Below, in pieces: positions 44,745 to 54,542 of a DNA stretch of 64,000 nt. Each line of letters opens with the position of its first letter. The stretch's first letter is position 1. Location of the stretch: the NCBI RefSeq assembly GCF_014356525.2, contig NC_052518.1, forward strand, positions 35,415,705-35,479,704. Direction: 5' to 3'. The position numbers and the translations under genes were made by a program. Below the pieces are notes generated by a model. It searched no databases. It had not been told where the DNA came from and saw nothing but the letters and a program-made list of their open reading frames with translations. Source of the stretch: Nilaparvata lugens (Eukaryota; Arthropoda; Insecta; Hemiptera; Delphacidae).

Positions 44745-44877
44745 GTGTTATAGGGACTCGTGTCTGAATAAAAAAAAACACACCACACATGTTGTCTGGT
44801 CTAGCTCTAAGCAGCAACTAAACTAAAAAACGTGAATGGGATATTGGAATGAAAAATCATTTGAAGGCAGAAAACAT

Positions 44878-45153
44878 TTATTCACACACTTCGGCACAAC
44901 TAATCATAATTTCATCTTCAATTCTAATTAGCTTATCTATACACAAATTATGAGGACGATAATAACATAGATAGTCTCTTATATCATTTAAATTAACCGT
45001 GCTTAGAAAAATGTCTTTCAATTGCTTCGCCAAACTATAATTTTCAGGAGTTGATTTCCTAATTGCACTTTCACACTCATCGTACCAATCAATACAGTTT
45101 TTTAACCTCACTTCCAATTCGTTGTCAGCAGCCAACCACTTTCTCGGATCCAT
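44878..45153 (-). CDS. Unrecognised 91-aa Polinton protein
   Basis: 91 codons from ATG at 45,153, starting only 22 nt past the stop of the upstream 322-aa gene, so probably co-transcribed. Helical and charged with five to six Cys (C-I-D-W-Y-D-E-C, L-C-Y-Y, L-C-I-D, S-C-A-E-V-C), which may form disulphides or bind metal. No known motif. Confidence 0.5.
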   Translation of the reverse strand: MDPRKWLAADNELEVRLKNCIDWYDECESAIRKSTPENYSLAKQLKDIFLSTVNLNDIRDYLCYYRPHNLCIDKLIRIEDEIMISCAEVCE

Positions 45154-45175
45154 GTTGTTGAGCGAATGAAGAAAA

Positions 45176-46144
45176 CTAAGTATAGGCAGGAACTATTATA
45201 GAGTAATTGAGTGGTCTTTCTTCATTAATTGACGACAGACAACATTTATGCGCTTTATGCAGTCTCAATGCATGCAGGCAATAAACACATTGTAGATCCT
45301 TTCCGTTGTAGAAGAATCCATAATGAGCAGAGTTTCTTTTCTGTGAATTCGTGTACATCGGAGCCATTTTCATACTTTGCATTCGATTGTTTTCACACAA
45401 GAAATTATTTGTTTGATACATATTTTTAAACAACAAAGAATTATAATGTTGGGCAGAGAATAAAGCACAGCGAGAATGTGGTCTATTTTTATGAATGTTG
45501 CACGCAGCATAACACCATGAACTAGTGAAAAAGCTGAAATCAGGTTTTGGAAAATCCTCTGGTATACATTGAACGTTGCTATGCAATCTTCTTAAAAACT
45601 TTGCTTCCTCAGTTCCTTTTGTGAAAATTTTCTCATAAGCTGCAAGGTAATCACGTATTAATGACTCACTGTATTCTAAATCTCCATCTTCCCATTTTAT
45701 TTTACGATAGTGACGTTCTAACCATGTTACATCGTTATACAATTTTGCGCTCAATTCTGTCTTTGCAAATGGTGATTTGAAATGGAACACAATATAATTA
45801 TTAAACTGATCAATTATGGCAAGTTCTTTCACAATAATTTGATTACAATCTTGTTTAAACCAGTGAAGATCAACCGTAGCAATTTTCGCACTCGCTTCCT
45901 TGTCCACTTCTTTCTCTTCAGTGGGGTCGATGAATCCTTTGTCTTTCTCCCTCCCCTCAGCGGCGGCGGCGCACTCCTCGAATCCTTCTCGTTTCTCCTC
46001 CTCCTCTTCTCGTTTCTCCTCCTCCTCCACCTCCAGCGGCTTCGGTGTACTTGCTTCATAATAGAAACTATCAAGATCGCACTGAATACCAATAGAGCGA
46101 GTTTGTAGCTTGTCCAAAATATCAGAACACAAAGAATAGGACAT
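45176..46144 (-). CDS. Unrecognised 322-aa protein with a BIR-like Cys/His tail
   Basis: 322 codons from ATG at 46,144, following the major capsid gene. Residues ~35-75 are a Glu/Lys-rich low-complexity linker, ~85-190 are globular (W-F-K-Q-D-C, W-L-E-R-H-Y-R-K-I-K-W), and the C-terminal ~120 residues are Cys/His-rich. The segment H-Y-G-F-F-Y-N-G-K-D-L-Q-C-V-Y-C resembles the G-F-Y-Y-x-G-x-x-D-x-V-x-C-x-x-C core of BIR domains of inhibitor-of-apoptosis proteins. However, the downstream His-x6-Cys partner is not at the usual distance, so this is a weak resemblance. Alternatives are an unrelated zinc-binding virion or host-interaction protein. No TM segment. Confidence 0.45.
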   Translation of the reverse strand: MSYSLCSDILDKLQTRSIGIQCDLDSFYYEASTPKPLEVEEEEKREEEEEKREGFEECAAAAEGREKDKGFIDPTEEKEVDKEASAKIATVDLHWFKQDCNQIIVKELAIIDQFNNYIVFHFKSPFAKTELSAKLYNDVTWLERHYRKIKWEDGDLEYSESLIRDYLAAYEKIFTKGTEEAKFLRRLHSNVQCIPEDFPKPDFSFFTSSWCYAACNIHKNRPHSRCALFSAQHYNSLLFKNMYQTNNFLCENNRMQSMKMAPMYTNSQKRNSAHYGFFYNGKDLQCVYCLHALRLHKAHKCCLSSINEERPLNYSIIVPAYT

Positions 46145-46229
46145 GTTGCCTGTTCAAAGGTGAAACTGATAATGAACTAAATTGAGCAGAATGCACACCT
46201 TATATAGGCGGCGCGCTCTATCAATAAAA

Positions 46230-47618
46230 TTACTGAACTTCTTTCACCATGCTCGTGAGAGGTGTGTATTCCATCACACGATCGCTAATTAAAACGCAAT
46301 AGGCAGAAGTATTTGCAGGTACTGCACTATTAAATTCCATTTCAATACAAACATATGTCGATGATTTCAAATGACTTGGTTGGTGTGAACAATCTACAAC
46401 AATCAGCGGTGTTGATTCACAAAACGTTTTAAAATCGATTTCTCATCCGAGTTCGCTATTGATTGAATGATTATAATACGAGGGCGCGAAATCCAGGAAC
46501 ATCCGGTATAAAACTTCCTTCTTACCTAGCAGATTTTCATATGGATAATACTCACTGTTCAAATATACTTTAACATTGTAAATACTGCAGCTATCGAAAT
46601 TAGATATTGATTTTTTAATTTTATTCTTACGATCAGTTTGAAATGCAATTATAACGTATTTTGGACTATCAAAACTCGATGTGGTACGAACTGCCCAAGA
46701 ATGGTTAAGTGAATTTTGCAAATTTGGTAATTCACAAATTTCCCAATGGCGGAAACCTAATTTCAGTGGAATGTCAGCATCGAGCAGTCTCAAAAATTTC
46801 AGTCTTACATGATCTTCTAAAGTTATGTAGGGCATTCTCCATTGCAGTTTTGTAATTTTCACACTAACGCTTGTTCCACTTTGAGACTCAACACAATTTA
46901 GATCTGTCGGTGACCTCAATAAGACGAGTTCCTGTTTCAAATTTAAAATTATTCTTTGAAAATCTTCAAAAAACGGGAGGATTAATTTCAGCGGTACACA
47001 GAAAGTGAATGTATTATCCGTTAGCTCATATCCTGCTCTGTCAAAACCAGCCAAGTGATATGTGTTTTTATCGAGAGTATTTTTCACCAATATAGCTTTA
47101 ATTGTGGATGTTAATCCAATCAATCTTGATTTAGAAATTTGCTGACCTGCTAATTCATATCGTATTTCGTCAAAAAGGTTGCCGATTACGTTACTGCTTA
47201 ATTTATAGTCTGCTGCAACTGGTGCATCGGCTGGGTCTGTTCCCGGTTTTGTACAGTTAACTGTTCCCTCAATCAATATGAATGATTCACAAGGTAAAGA
47301 ATAGACATCTAAAGAATTTATGCCAATACGTGCCTCGTCAGAGTTTTTTATTTCCTGTCCCGAATAAACTGTATGAGTGTGAAATTGGAATTTAGTAATA
47401 TCATTATAAAACTGAAGGTCTGTCTCCACATCCAGAATTTCACTAATTGACGCGCCTCCTGACATTTCGCCAATCAACTTAAAACCCAACTTTTCTAATA
47501 TTCTCGCGCTTTTAGCCGACAAAGCACGTTTGTTTTTAGGTGTTGTCGCTATCACGTTCCTTTCTCTAATGACTTGATTGGTCTTATTCGAACGTGGGTT
47601 GAAAATAAGATAACCCAT
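46230..47618 (-). pseudogene. Major capsid protein (hexon-like double jelly roll), one in-frame stop
   Basis: Frame of 463 codons with a TGA at 46,445-46,443 after residue 391. Downstream codons continue in frame to a TAA at 46,230 and include I-S-D-R-V-M-E-Y-T-P-L, a C-terminal pattern expected for Polinton capsid proteins. The body is beta-rich (for example Y-E-L-A-G-Q-Q-I, L-P-F-F-E-D-F, Q-W-R-M-P-Y-I-T-L) and in the right size class. It would assemble the pseudo-hexameric shell with the penton-like protein and ATPase. The start overlaps the minor capsid stop (TAATG). The stop truncates the last beta region, so this copy is probably inactive. Confidence 0.75.
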
Positions 47619-48304
47619 TACTTTTCACGTATGTGCAACCTAATTGTAATTGTATCTCCGCGGAAATCAATAAACGATCCGTTCTGGTCCGTTACCTTTA
47701 CATTAATAGTTTGAATTCGATGCGTATTCAAAGGTACATAAATAATCGGTGATGGTACTTCGTTTATTAAATAACCACTAGGAACCTTTGGTAAAAATTC
47801 GTAGATTATATGTTTTTGTTTTCCCTCAGAGTAACTGCCGTAAGCTAAATTACACTCTACTACAATACTGTCAACGCATGTTATGTTGACCAAATGTTTG
47901 GAATAATGCCATTTATTTGGCTGCAAAACAACATTATCAAAACCAAGTATCTTAGCAATCGAATCAGAACGTGTTAAATCAATGGGTTTATCAGAATGAA
48001 TTTCAATCTTCATAGTATTTACGTTTGCATGTATAATAAGTTTATTCTTCTTGCCATCAATATTCAATTTATTCTTTAAAGATTTTATAATATCCTCAAC
48101 TTCATATGCACCAGGATCCAACTCGATTAATCTATCACCATATTTGAAGCTGGAATTTGTTCCTTTGTTAATGTTTGCAATACTATTGTAACTGGAAAAA
48201 TTAATCAATCCAATTTCCCATTCACGATTTTTATCCAATTCTATAATTTCTTGTAAATGTTCATAGAGATCACTTGTGTTAGATCGTAATGTAATAACCA
48301 CCAT
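47618..48304 (-). CDS. Minor capsid (penton-like) protein
   Basis: 228 codons from ATG at 48,304, beta-rich and intact. It lies directly upstream of the major capsid gene with overlapping stop/start, the standard Polinton order. Features include a short strand-rich N-terminus (V-V-I-T-L-R-S-N), E-W-E-I-G-L-I-N-F, D-P-G-A-Y-E-V-E-D-I and a C-terminal D-F-R-G-D-T-I-T-I-R-L-H. The G-A-Y-x-[VI]-x-D-I and final strand pattern recur in Polinton/adintovirus penton proteins, which occupy capsid vertices as a single jelly roll. Assignment rests on position, length and these patterns. Confidence 0.75.
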   Translation of the reverse strand: MVVITLRSNTSDLYEHLQEIIELDKNREWEIGLINFSSYNSIANINKGTNSSFKYGDRLIELDPGAYEVEDIIKSLKNKLNIDGKKNKLIIHANVNTMKIEIHSDKPIDLTRSDSIAKILGFDNVVLQPNKWHYSKHLVNITCVDSIVVECNLAYGSYSEGKQKHIIYEFLPKVPSGYLINEVPSPIIYVPLNTHRIQTINVKVTDQNGSFIDFRGDTITIRLHIREK

Positions 48305-48330
48305 CTTGTGTGTTCAGCACAAACACTTAA

Positions 48331-48693
48331 TCACAACTGATTTGCAAGAAACAATAATGTAAGATGACCACAAAAATCGCTATTTAATGGTTGCATATGC
48401 TCTACATTATAAAATATATTTACTCCATTTTCTTTTTTCCAATATTTGTCCAATTCGTATGGTGGTTGTAAATTTCCAATTGGATCAAAATAACAAACAT
48501 TAGAGCCAACTTTCTTATATGCTACCCAATGTGTGCCATCCTCGCTTTCCCTTGCTAAATTCACAATGGCATTCTCATTTTTTAGAATTTTTTTGGGTAA
48601 TGCATCTAGCATATATATGCCTCTTAGCTGAATCTGTAATAATTTCGACCAATCAATCAAATCATAATTACTCAATTCTCCTTCAATATTCAT
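48331..48693 (-). CDS. Adenain-like cysteine protease (capsid maturation)
   Basis: 120 codons, intact, starting at an ATG that overlaps the stop of the PLA2-domain gene. The catalytic triad pattern of adenovirus-type (C5/C48-like) proteases is visible: G-T-H-W-V-A-Y (His ~55), C-Y-F-D-P-I-G (Asp ~70) and M-Q-P-L-N-S-D-F-C-G-H (Gln ~100, Cys ~108). In this family it cleaves virion precursors. Shorter than adenovirus protease, as is common for Polinton enzymes, and the helical C-terminal extension is minimal. It sits within the capsid operon-like block. Confidence 0.9.
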   Translation of the reverse strand: MNIEGELSNYDLIDWSKLLQIQLRGIYMLDALPKKILKNENAIVNLARESEDGTHWVAYKKVGSNVCYFDPIGNLQPPYELDKYWKKENGVNIFYNVEHMQPLNSDFCGHLTLLFLANQL

Positions 48694-49364
48694 GCCTTCT
48701 TCTTCTTCTTCCTACTCTTCTTTGTTGTTCTACGTTTCTTAACTCGAGGGAATAAACTCACTCCATATGATGATGGGGGTAGGGGTGGAACTCTCCCCCC
48801 ACTAGTTATTTGAGGAAAAGGCTTTAAAAAATATCCTTTTCCTGCAATATGCTTTTTCAACTGAGCTATAGCTCTGCGTCTAATATCGTTACTATAACTT
48901 CTCCTCTCATTCTTCTTCTTCTTCTTCTTTCTCAAAGACCCACCAAACGCCGCTTTAGCTTTCATAACGTTTGTAACAAGATAGCTAAGTGCTTTCTCGG
49001 CAAGGGGTGTTTGAGGATTTTTGAAAATGTCCCATGCAGCGTTTGCTAGAGCTCTGTCGGCTACCGCACGAGTTTTATTATCACTATTTTGAGTATAGGC
49101 TATATAATGTATCTTGCAAGCTCTATCCAATGAATTTATACCTTGATCACCTCTGTTCAACCTTTCATCAACCTTGGTCCCCGGGCCACACCACTCGTAT
49201 CCCGGAATATAATATTCTTCCCCCAGGTTATCAATTACCTTATTTAAAATAGTTGATGTCACATTACCTGCCAAACCTGACACACCTTTAAAAACTCTTG
49301 CCGCTGAACTCAAGATTCCTCTACCTCGTTTCCTCGAACTCTGCTTTTTTCTCCTACATACCAT
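48690..49364 (-). CDS. Virion protein with phospholipase A2-like domain
   Basis: 224 codons from ATG at 49,364. Basic N-terminus (K-K-Q-S-S-R-K-R), then a parvovirus/adintovirus-type PLA2 domain: calcium-loop-like Y-E-W-C-G-P-G-T (~55-62) and the helix L-D-R-A-C-K-I-H-Y-I-A-Y (~77-88). A basic Lys-rich stretch (K-K-K-K-K-K-N-E-R-R) and a basic tail follow. The active-site His is present, but the Asp that normally follows it in the family's H-D pair is Tyr here, so catalysis is doubtful for this copy. In relatives the domain acts during entry as a minor capsid component. First gene of the capsid block, overlapping the protease start. Confidence 0.82.
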   Translation of the reverse strand: MVCRRKKQSSRKRGRGILSSAARVFKGVSGLAGNVTSTILNKVIDNLGEEYYIPGYEWCGPGTKVDERLNRGDQGINSLDRACKIHYIAYTQNSDNKTRAVADRALANAAWDIFKNPQTPLAEKALSYLVTNVMKAKAAFGGSLRKKKKKKNERRSYSNDIRRRAIAQLKKHIAGKGYFLKPFPQITSGGRVPPLPPSSYGVSLFPRVKKRRTTKKSRKKKKKA

Positions 49365-49639
49365 TTTTCATTACCTTTCAACTCAATGGTTGAACATTAA
49401 CTGAGGTTAATTAATCAATACACCAACTTGAATTGGTTTAATTTTCAATCGAGTTGGAAATGAATCCATACCATGATTGCTATGATACATTGCTTGAATG
49501 ATAAGAATATTATTTCAAATCTGAAAGGTGAATGTGATTTGAAAAGGGGAGAAATGATGCTGGCCCACCCACATCTGTAGGAGCACGTGCGAACACGTGC
49601 TAATGTAGGAGGGAGCGAGAAGCCAGCAGCGCTTGCCTG

Positions 49640-49654
49640 CACGGCTGTGTGTGT

Positions 49655-49691
<37 letters not shown>
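49640..49691. repeat. (GT)n microsatellite
   Basis: Uninterrupted GT repeats except for one 'tatg', directly upstream of the plus-strand TATA box at 49,726. Poly-His/Thr-type frames across it are artefacts. Confidence 0.9.
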
Positions 49692-49692
<1 letters not shown>

Positions 49693-49725
49693 CGGAAAAG
49701 ACTAGTGAGCATGCTCGCAACAAAC

Positions 49726-49843
49726 TATAAAAGACGCAGTCACCTTATTTAAATATCATTCACAATAGAGCAGGTGAAGCAGCATTTCTTCTTCTGCGTG
49801 TTTCTACTATTCATTACGAACTTATCAACAACAGCAACAACAG
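49726..49843 (+). promoter_or_regulatory. TATA/Inr promoter with a spliced leader-type exon
   Basis: TATAAAAG at 49,726-49,733, an arthropod-like initiator TCATTC with its A at 49,758 (32 bp downstream), ~85 bp of leader rich in CAACAG, then a strong 5' splice site CAG|GTAAGA (exon end 49,843). No ATG-initiated frame of note lies in the leader. It points toward the integrase/ATPase block, 6 kb away, on the opposite strand to the gene at 49,965-51,788. Which gene it serves is not determined. Confidence 0.6.
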
Positions 49844-49964
49844 GTAAGAATTGATAACAATTTTTTATCAAATATGCACACATTTTATTGAACACTACTA
49901 TTACATAACAAATTTATACATATTAACATGCAAAACATGTTAATGCTCACCGACATAAATATTG

Positions 49965-51028
49965 TTAAATGCCAAATTTGCTAATTTTGCACTTAACAAT
50001 TTTTATGTCTGTCAAAAAAGCATTAACATGCTTCACAAACAGACATAGGGATTTACAATTTTTGTTAAAATGTTCAATGTCTTTGGACGTCAAACTGTGG
50101 GTATACCTCTCCGGCATGTATATGTCCGTCAGCCGTACAGATGTTAAATGGACTTTTAAGACAATGCGGCGACCATGTTGGTTTGTAATCTCCCGTACCC
50201 CTACGATGGGGTACGCCGTGTCCTCCACCAACTGCCGGAGAGGCGTCCACAGTTTCTCAGTATGACGATTTATAATGGTGAGCAAGTCCTCCGTCTCCAC
50301 GTCCAACTCGTCCTCCTCCTCCTCCTCCCGCAAAAGAGGCGTTATGGAGCTGTCCTCTTCCGGCACACGTTTCTGTTGAAAAAAATATTTCATTAGACTC
50401 TTATTTGTTTCAGGTTATAAAATCATATGAGAGAGGGAGAACTTGCTCAACAGATTCACTATTCAAAACTGAAAGTAAGTAATAACTCGGAAATTCTCCG
50501 ATTACTTGAACTCAATTCAAATTGCTAGATAATTGACTCAAAAAATATTTCAGTTCATTACATGTTCATTTTTATCAACAATAATTTTGTTTCACACGAA
50601 ATATTATAAACAGTTTATGCATGTGAACGCATTTTTCATAATTCAAATAACAATGTATTATTCGAATCAATATTTCAGTTCATTACATGTTCATTTTTAT
50701 CAACAATAATTTTGTTTCACACGAAATATTATAAACAGTTTATGCATGTGAACGCATTTTTCATAATTCAAATAACAATGTATTATTCGAATCAATATTT
50801 CAGTTCATTACATGTTCATTTTTATCAACAATAATTTTGTTTCACACAAAATATTATAAACAGTTTATGCATGTGAACACATTTTTCATAATTCAAATAA
50901 CAATGTATTATTCGAATCAATATTTCAGTTCATTACATGCTCATTTTTATCAACAATAATTTTGTTTCACAGGGAATATTATAAACAGTTTATGCATTAT
51001 TCGAAACAGTAATTTGATATAGTAAGTA

Positions 51029-51060
<32 letters not shown>

Positions 51061-51788
51061 TATATATAAGTAATAACTCGGAAATTCTCCGATTACTTGA
51101 ACTCAATTCAAATTGGTAGATAATTGAATTGTTTCATGCAACATATTCGAATTTATTATCGAAATTACTAAAACATGTTTTGAATTTTTATCCAAATTTC
51201 AATGCAACCATCATGAGAATTTATCTGTGTTCGGATTGTTTTGATAGCACAATTAGAAGTCAAGCTCAGTCTTTGCTCACAGTATAAGAATCAGTAATGA
51301 CTTGTAATGCACACAAAAGATTTTATCCATTAGAAATTAGTTTTAAAAATTCACATTTTATAATGATTTTGTGCACATTACATGTTAATACAATAATAAT
51401 AATATTTGTTGAAACTAACCTTTGATTGAGTGAGCACCTCCTCCTCCTCTTCCCCGCTAACCTCAGGCTCCTCGAATGTTAACTTCCTCTTCGCCTGCTT
51501 CTGCCTGATGCTGTTTGAGAGGGTTATCAGCACCGCACGTCGCGGTGCCCAGGTAGTCGGTGTTGATTGAGGGAGAGGACTGTCCCCGACGATGATCTCC
51601 TCACCCCTCTCTCGTTGTACGAAGATTCCCCGTCTCTTCAGGGGTGAGGCGGAGGAGGAGGCGGGGGAGGCAGCAGCAGCAGAAGAGGCGGCACACGACT
51701 CGGCAGCTTTGCGCTGCCAATAGTTGAGCACACGCTGTGGGGGTGGGCTATCCGGCAGGATGTAAGATGGAGAATGTGAAGTCATCAT
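49965..51788 (-). CDS. Two-exon 258-aa protein, possible OB-fold/ssDNA-binding
   Basis: Exon 1 51,788-51,420 (123 codons) ends at AAG|GTTAGT. Exon 2 50,372-49,965 (135 codons plus stop) begins after TTTTTTTCAACAG. Both are phase 0, so the frame is continuous through the junction. Exon 1 encodes a low-complexity Pro/Ser/Ala-rich region with an acidic E-E-E-E-E patch. Exon 2 begins acidic, then has a beta-rich domain (Y-P-I-V-G-V-R-E-I, R-R-I-V-L-K-V, I-Y-M-P-E-R-Y) like small OB folds common in insect repeat proteins, with a Cys-containing C-terminus. A replication or ssDNA-binding role is an inference. The intron carries a 125-bp tandem array. Confidence 0.6.
50546..51008. repeat. 125-bp tandem repeat inside the intron
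   Basis: Units start at about 50,551, 50,676, 50,801 and 50,926 (period 125 bp, ~3.7 copies, nearly identical), each with 'cagttcattacatgttcat' and 'cacacgaaatattataaac'. The array is bracketed by a ~60-bp direct repeat, 'aagtaataactcggaaatt...' at ~50,473 and ~51,068. (TA)n follows at 51,028-51,067. Confidence 0.92.
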
Positions 51789-52996
51789 GAAGCTGGTTCA
51801 GATCTAAATGATAATTTTCCTCTCATCGCTTGTGTTTATATAGCATACGTTTCTCTCTCTGTTCCAGGCACGTGCGAGCGAGAGCATGCTACAAGGCGAA
51901 AAAAATTCGAATTTCTCCCCAACAACACGTGCTCCCAGATTGTTATCAGATTGTAATTATCCCACACACGATCATTTTTCAAATAGCATCCATGTGTTAG
52001 AAGACGAAAAAAAAAAATCTCGTCTAGAACTCAGCATGAGACTTCACCTGCTAGAAGCTGAAATCCCCCATGTCAACTCACTCAAGCATTCTCGAATGAT
52101 CTCCTTAAATTAAATATAAGAGATTGTGAAGGCTCACTTTTTTGAATAGCATTCTCGATTGATTTCAGTTCAGTTATTAAATATTTCACAACATTTCAAG
52201 ATAGAGGCTCACTTTTTTGAATAGCATTCTCGAATGATTGATTTCAGTTCAGTTATTAAATATTTCATGCCATTTCAACATACAGGAATAGCATTCTCGA
52301 TTGATTTCTAATATTATTAAATATTTCACAACATTTTAAGATAGAGGCTCACTTTTTTGAATAGCATTCTCGATTGATTTCAGTTCAGTTATTAAATATT
52401 TCACAACATTTCAAGATAGAGGCTCACTTTTTTGAATAGCATTCTCGATTGATTTCAGTTCAGTTATTGAATATTTCATTGTTTTCACAGCATTTTCTCA
52501 CCTCTCAACTCGAGCTCCGAACCTCATAACCAGTTGAGCTCTCGTGGAGACAAGACAGCTGAGAGGAATCAATCATACCATAGGGCGCTATCTACACCTC
52601 TAGCATAGACCGCTATCTACACCTGTACCATAGCCCGCTATCTACACCTGTACCATGGGGCCGCTATCTACACTCGAGGAGATTCACGCAGCATCAACCA
52701 GTACATGTAAGTACATTTTTACTTCGATTTTATCCTCTGAGGAGGAAAATTGTGCTCCGAGGACAGTTTTTCTCCTCCGAGGACAGTTTTTCTCCTCCGA
52801 GGACAATTTTCCTCTTCTCCGAGGACAAAAATTGTCCTTTGTTCTCCTCCTCTGTCCTCCACTCGTTTAGCAGGAAAGAAAAAATGAGAGAGGAATCAGG
52901 AGAAGGGGTGAGAGCTCAATGTCAACACTCAATGTCACAATAATTTTCTTTATTTTTAAATTATTATACATACATCAAACCATATCTATGCACAAA
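51789..52996. repeat. Intergenic with three different tandem arrays
   Basis: 52,130-52,480: ~75-90-bp unit containing 'ttttttgaatagcattctcg' and 'tcagttcagttattaaatat', about five copies. 52,575-52,670: ~27-bp unit 'cgctatctacacctgtacca', four copies. 52,740-52,835: 'ctccgaggacagtttttct' units, four copies. 52,860-52,960 matches the flank of the palindrome in Polinton A (28,450-28,520 and inverse), i.e. the 3' flank of the Rep-like gene. No gene supported. Confidence 0.8.
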
Positions 52997-54493
52997 TCAA
53001 ATACAGAAAGTAACTCTTTCCTTATTCCTACTGGGTGTATATTTAAAAACATCGAGCTTGATTCTAATTTTATAATTCAAATCTATGTTTGGCTTTTCAA
53101 ATTCTTCCTCTAACCAATAGTTTGAGACATACACTGCTTCCACATTTTCAAACTGTAGGATATACCGAGTATTGTTTCTATTGTACACTTCTTTTATTGC
53201 AATAATTACCAACTCTATACCTTCTGGTAACTCTTCCAATATTTTACACTGTCCTACTTTTACTTTCCCTTTAATTTCCAGCATTGTGATGTTATTATAC
53301 TGCTCCACTTCTTTTTGTGTGAAGGGAGTGTCTTCCAAGTTTTTCCAAACATCTGGCAGAAACTTAACTGATTCTATTCTAGGAAATGTATGTCCATTAT
53401 AGCTTGTCATACCATTGACTGTAATTACACAAATTTTCTCTTCCCTTGGTAGACAAATAATTTCTTTTTTGTCAGTGTAAGGGATTACAAAATAACCCTC
53501 TTTCTTAAGGTCTTCTCTTGCATTGTATGCATTGATAAAAACATTTTTATGACACCCCTTTACAAAGTGAACATTTTTCGAACCTTCCTTTTCTCCTAAA
53601 ACACCTACATATGCAAATTTTCCTTTATTATTTACAGTAAATGCAGTCACATTGTACACTCCACTTAGATCAAGATTTCGCCAATGTGAATGGAAATATG
53701 GCTCAAGTTCCTCTCTCAAATTTTCTATTTCTTCCTCAAATTCTTCTATCTGCTTATGCTGTGCCCTAAATACTGTGTGGTTTCAAAAAACTCAGTTTTC
53801 CTCCGTTTTAGATCAATTTCATCCAGTTCTAGCTTACACTTTTTGTCTGATAGCACTGTGATAGGAGACGTGGGCTGTATCTCTTTAACAGGGTATGGGA
53901 GAAGCTTACAAGTTATGTTTGCTCGTTTTCTTAAGACTTGTGGTATCAAGTTAGCTGTTGCTACAAGGCCCAACTCATCTAGCTCAACAACTTTGGATAT
54001 GGTAGAGAAAACTGTGGTTGACTTGGAGAAATATGTCTCACCACTCTTAATATAACACTTTTGTGAGAAACTGACAAACTTGTTTGATGGATCCTCAAAA
54101 ATTTCTACATAATTTATAGGTAGTAAATTGAAACTGAATGCAGAAATAACATAAGAAACTATTTTATTTCTATGTTGTGGGTCGGTGGGCAGCTTTACTT
54201 GTACACCAGTCAATTTCTTGGTATTGCTATTACCCCAGTAAACATACTGTAGAAGATCATCAAAGACCAAACAACAACTATTTTTCAAATTATCTGTCAG
54301 TTTTCTCCACATTTTACCCAAGGACACAGAATAAATTGGAGCATTTTGGAAATAATTTCTACTATCATTCAAGAGTGGCAAGCTATCTTGAATAGGGTCA
54401 AAGATTTTGCTATTGTCTCTATTTGTTAAACTATAGTTATAGATTGTAGCTTCCAAACATGTAATACCATGCATTTTAGCTGCATCAGAGGTG
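52997..54493 (-). pseudogene. Rep-like gene of Polinton B, N-terminus deleted and frameshifted
   Basis: Reading minus, sequence begins abruptly near K-M-H-G-I-T-C-L-E-A, i.e. at the third initiator-like block, with its Arg replaced by Cys. The first ~290 codons and the promoter are missing: the junction at ~54,493 joins directly to upstream sequence of the 128-aa gene. The frame runs to 53,746, shifts in the coiled coil (a loss near 53,770), then runs 53,719-52,997 through the intact OB-like C-terminus to the normal stop. The gene cannot make an initiator. Clear homologue of 26,020-28,394 in the same relative position and orientation. Confidence 0.85.
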
Positions 54494-54542
54494 AAGGTTT
54501 CCCAGATTTGTGGCTAAATATGATTCTGTTTCTTTAGAAAAA

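Noticed and set aside
45829..46108. Arg/Leu-rich ORFs opposite the 322-aa gene
   Set aside because: Shadows of the Glu/Lys low-complexity linker.
50546..51008. Regular 125-bp repeats as a possible CRISPR array
   Set aside because: Units are contiguous and near-identical over their whole length, with no variable spacers, in eukaryotic DNA.
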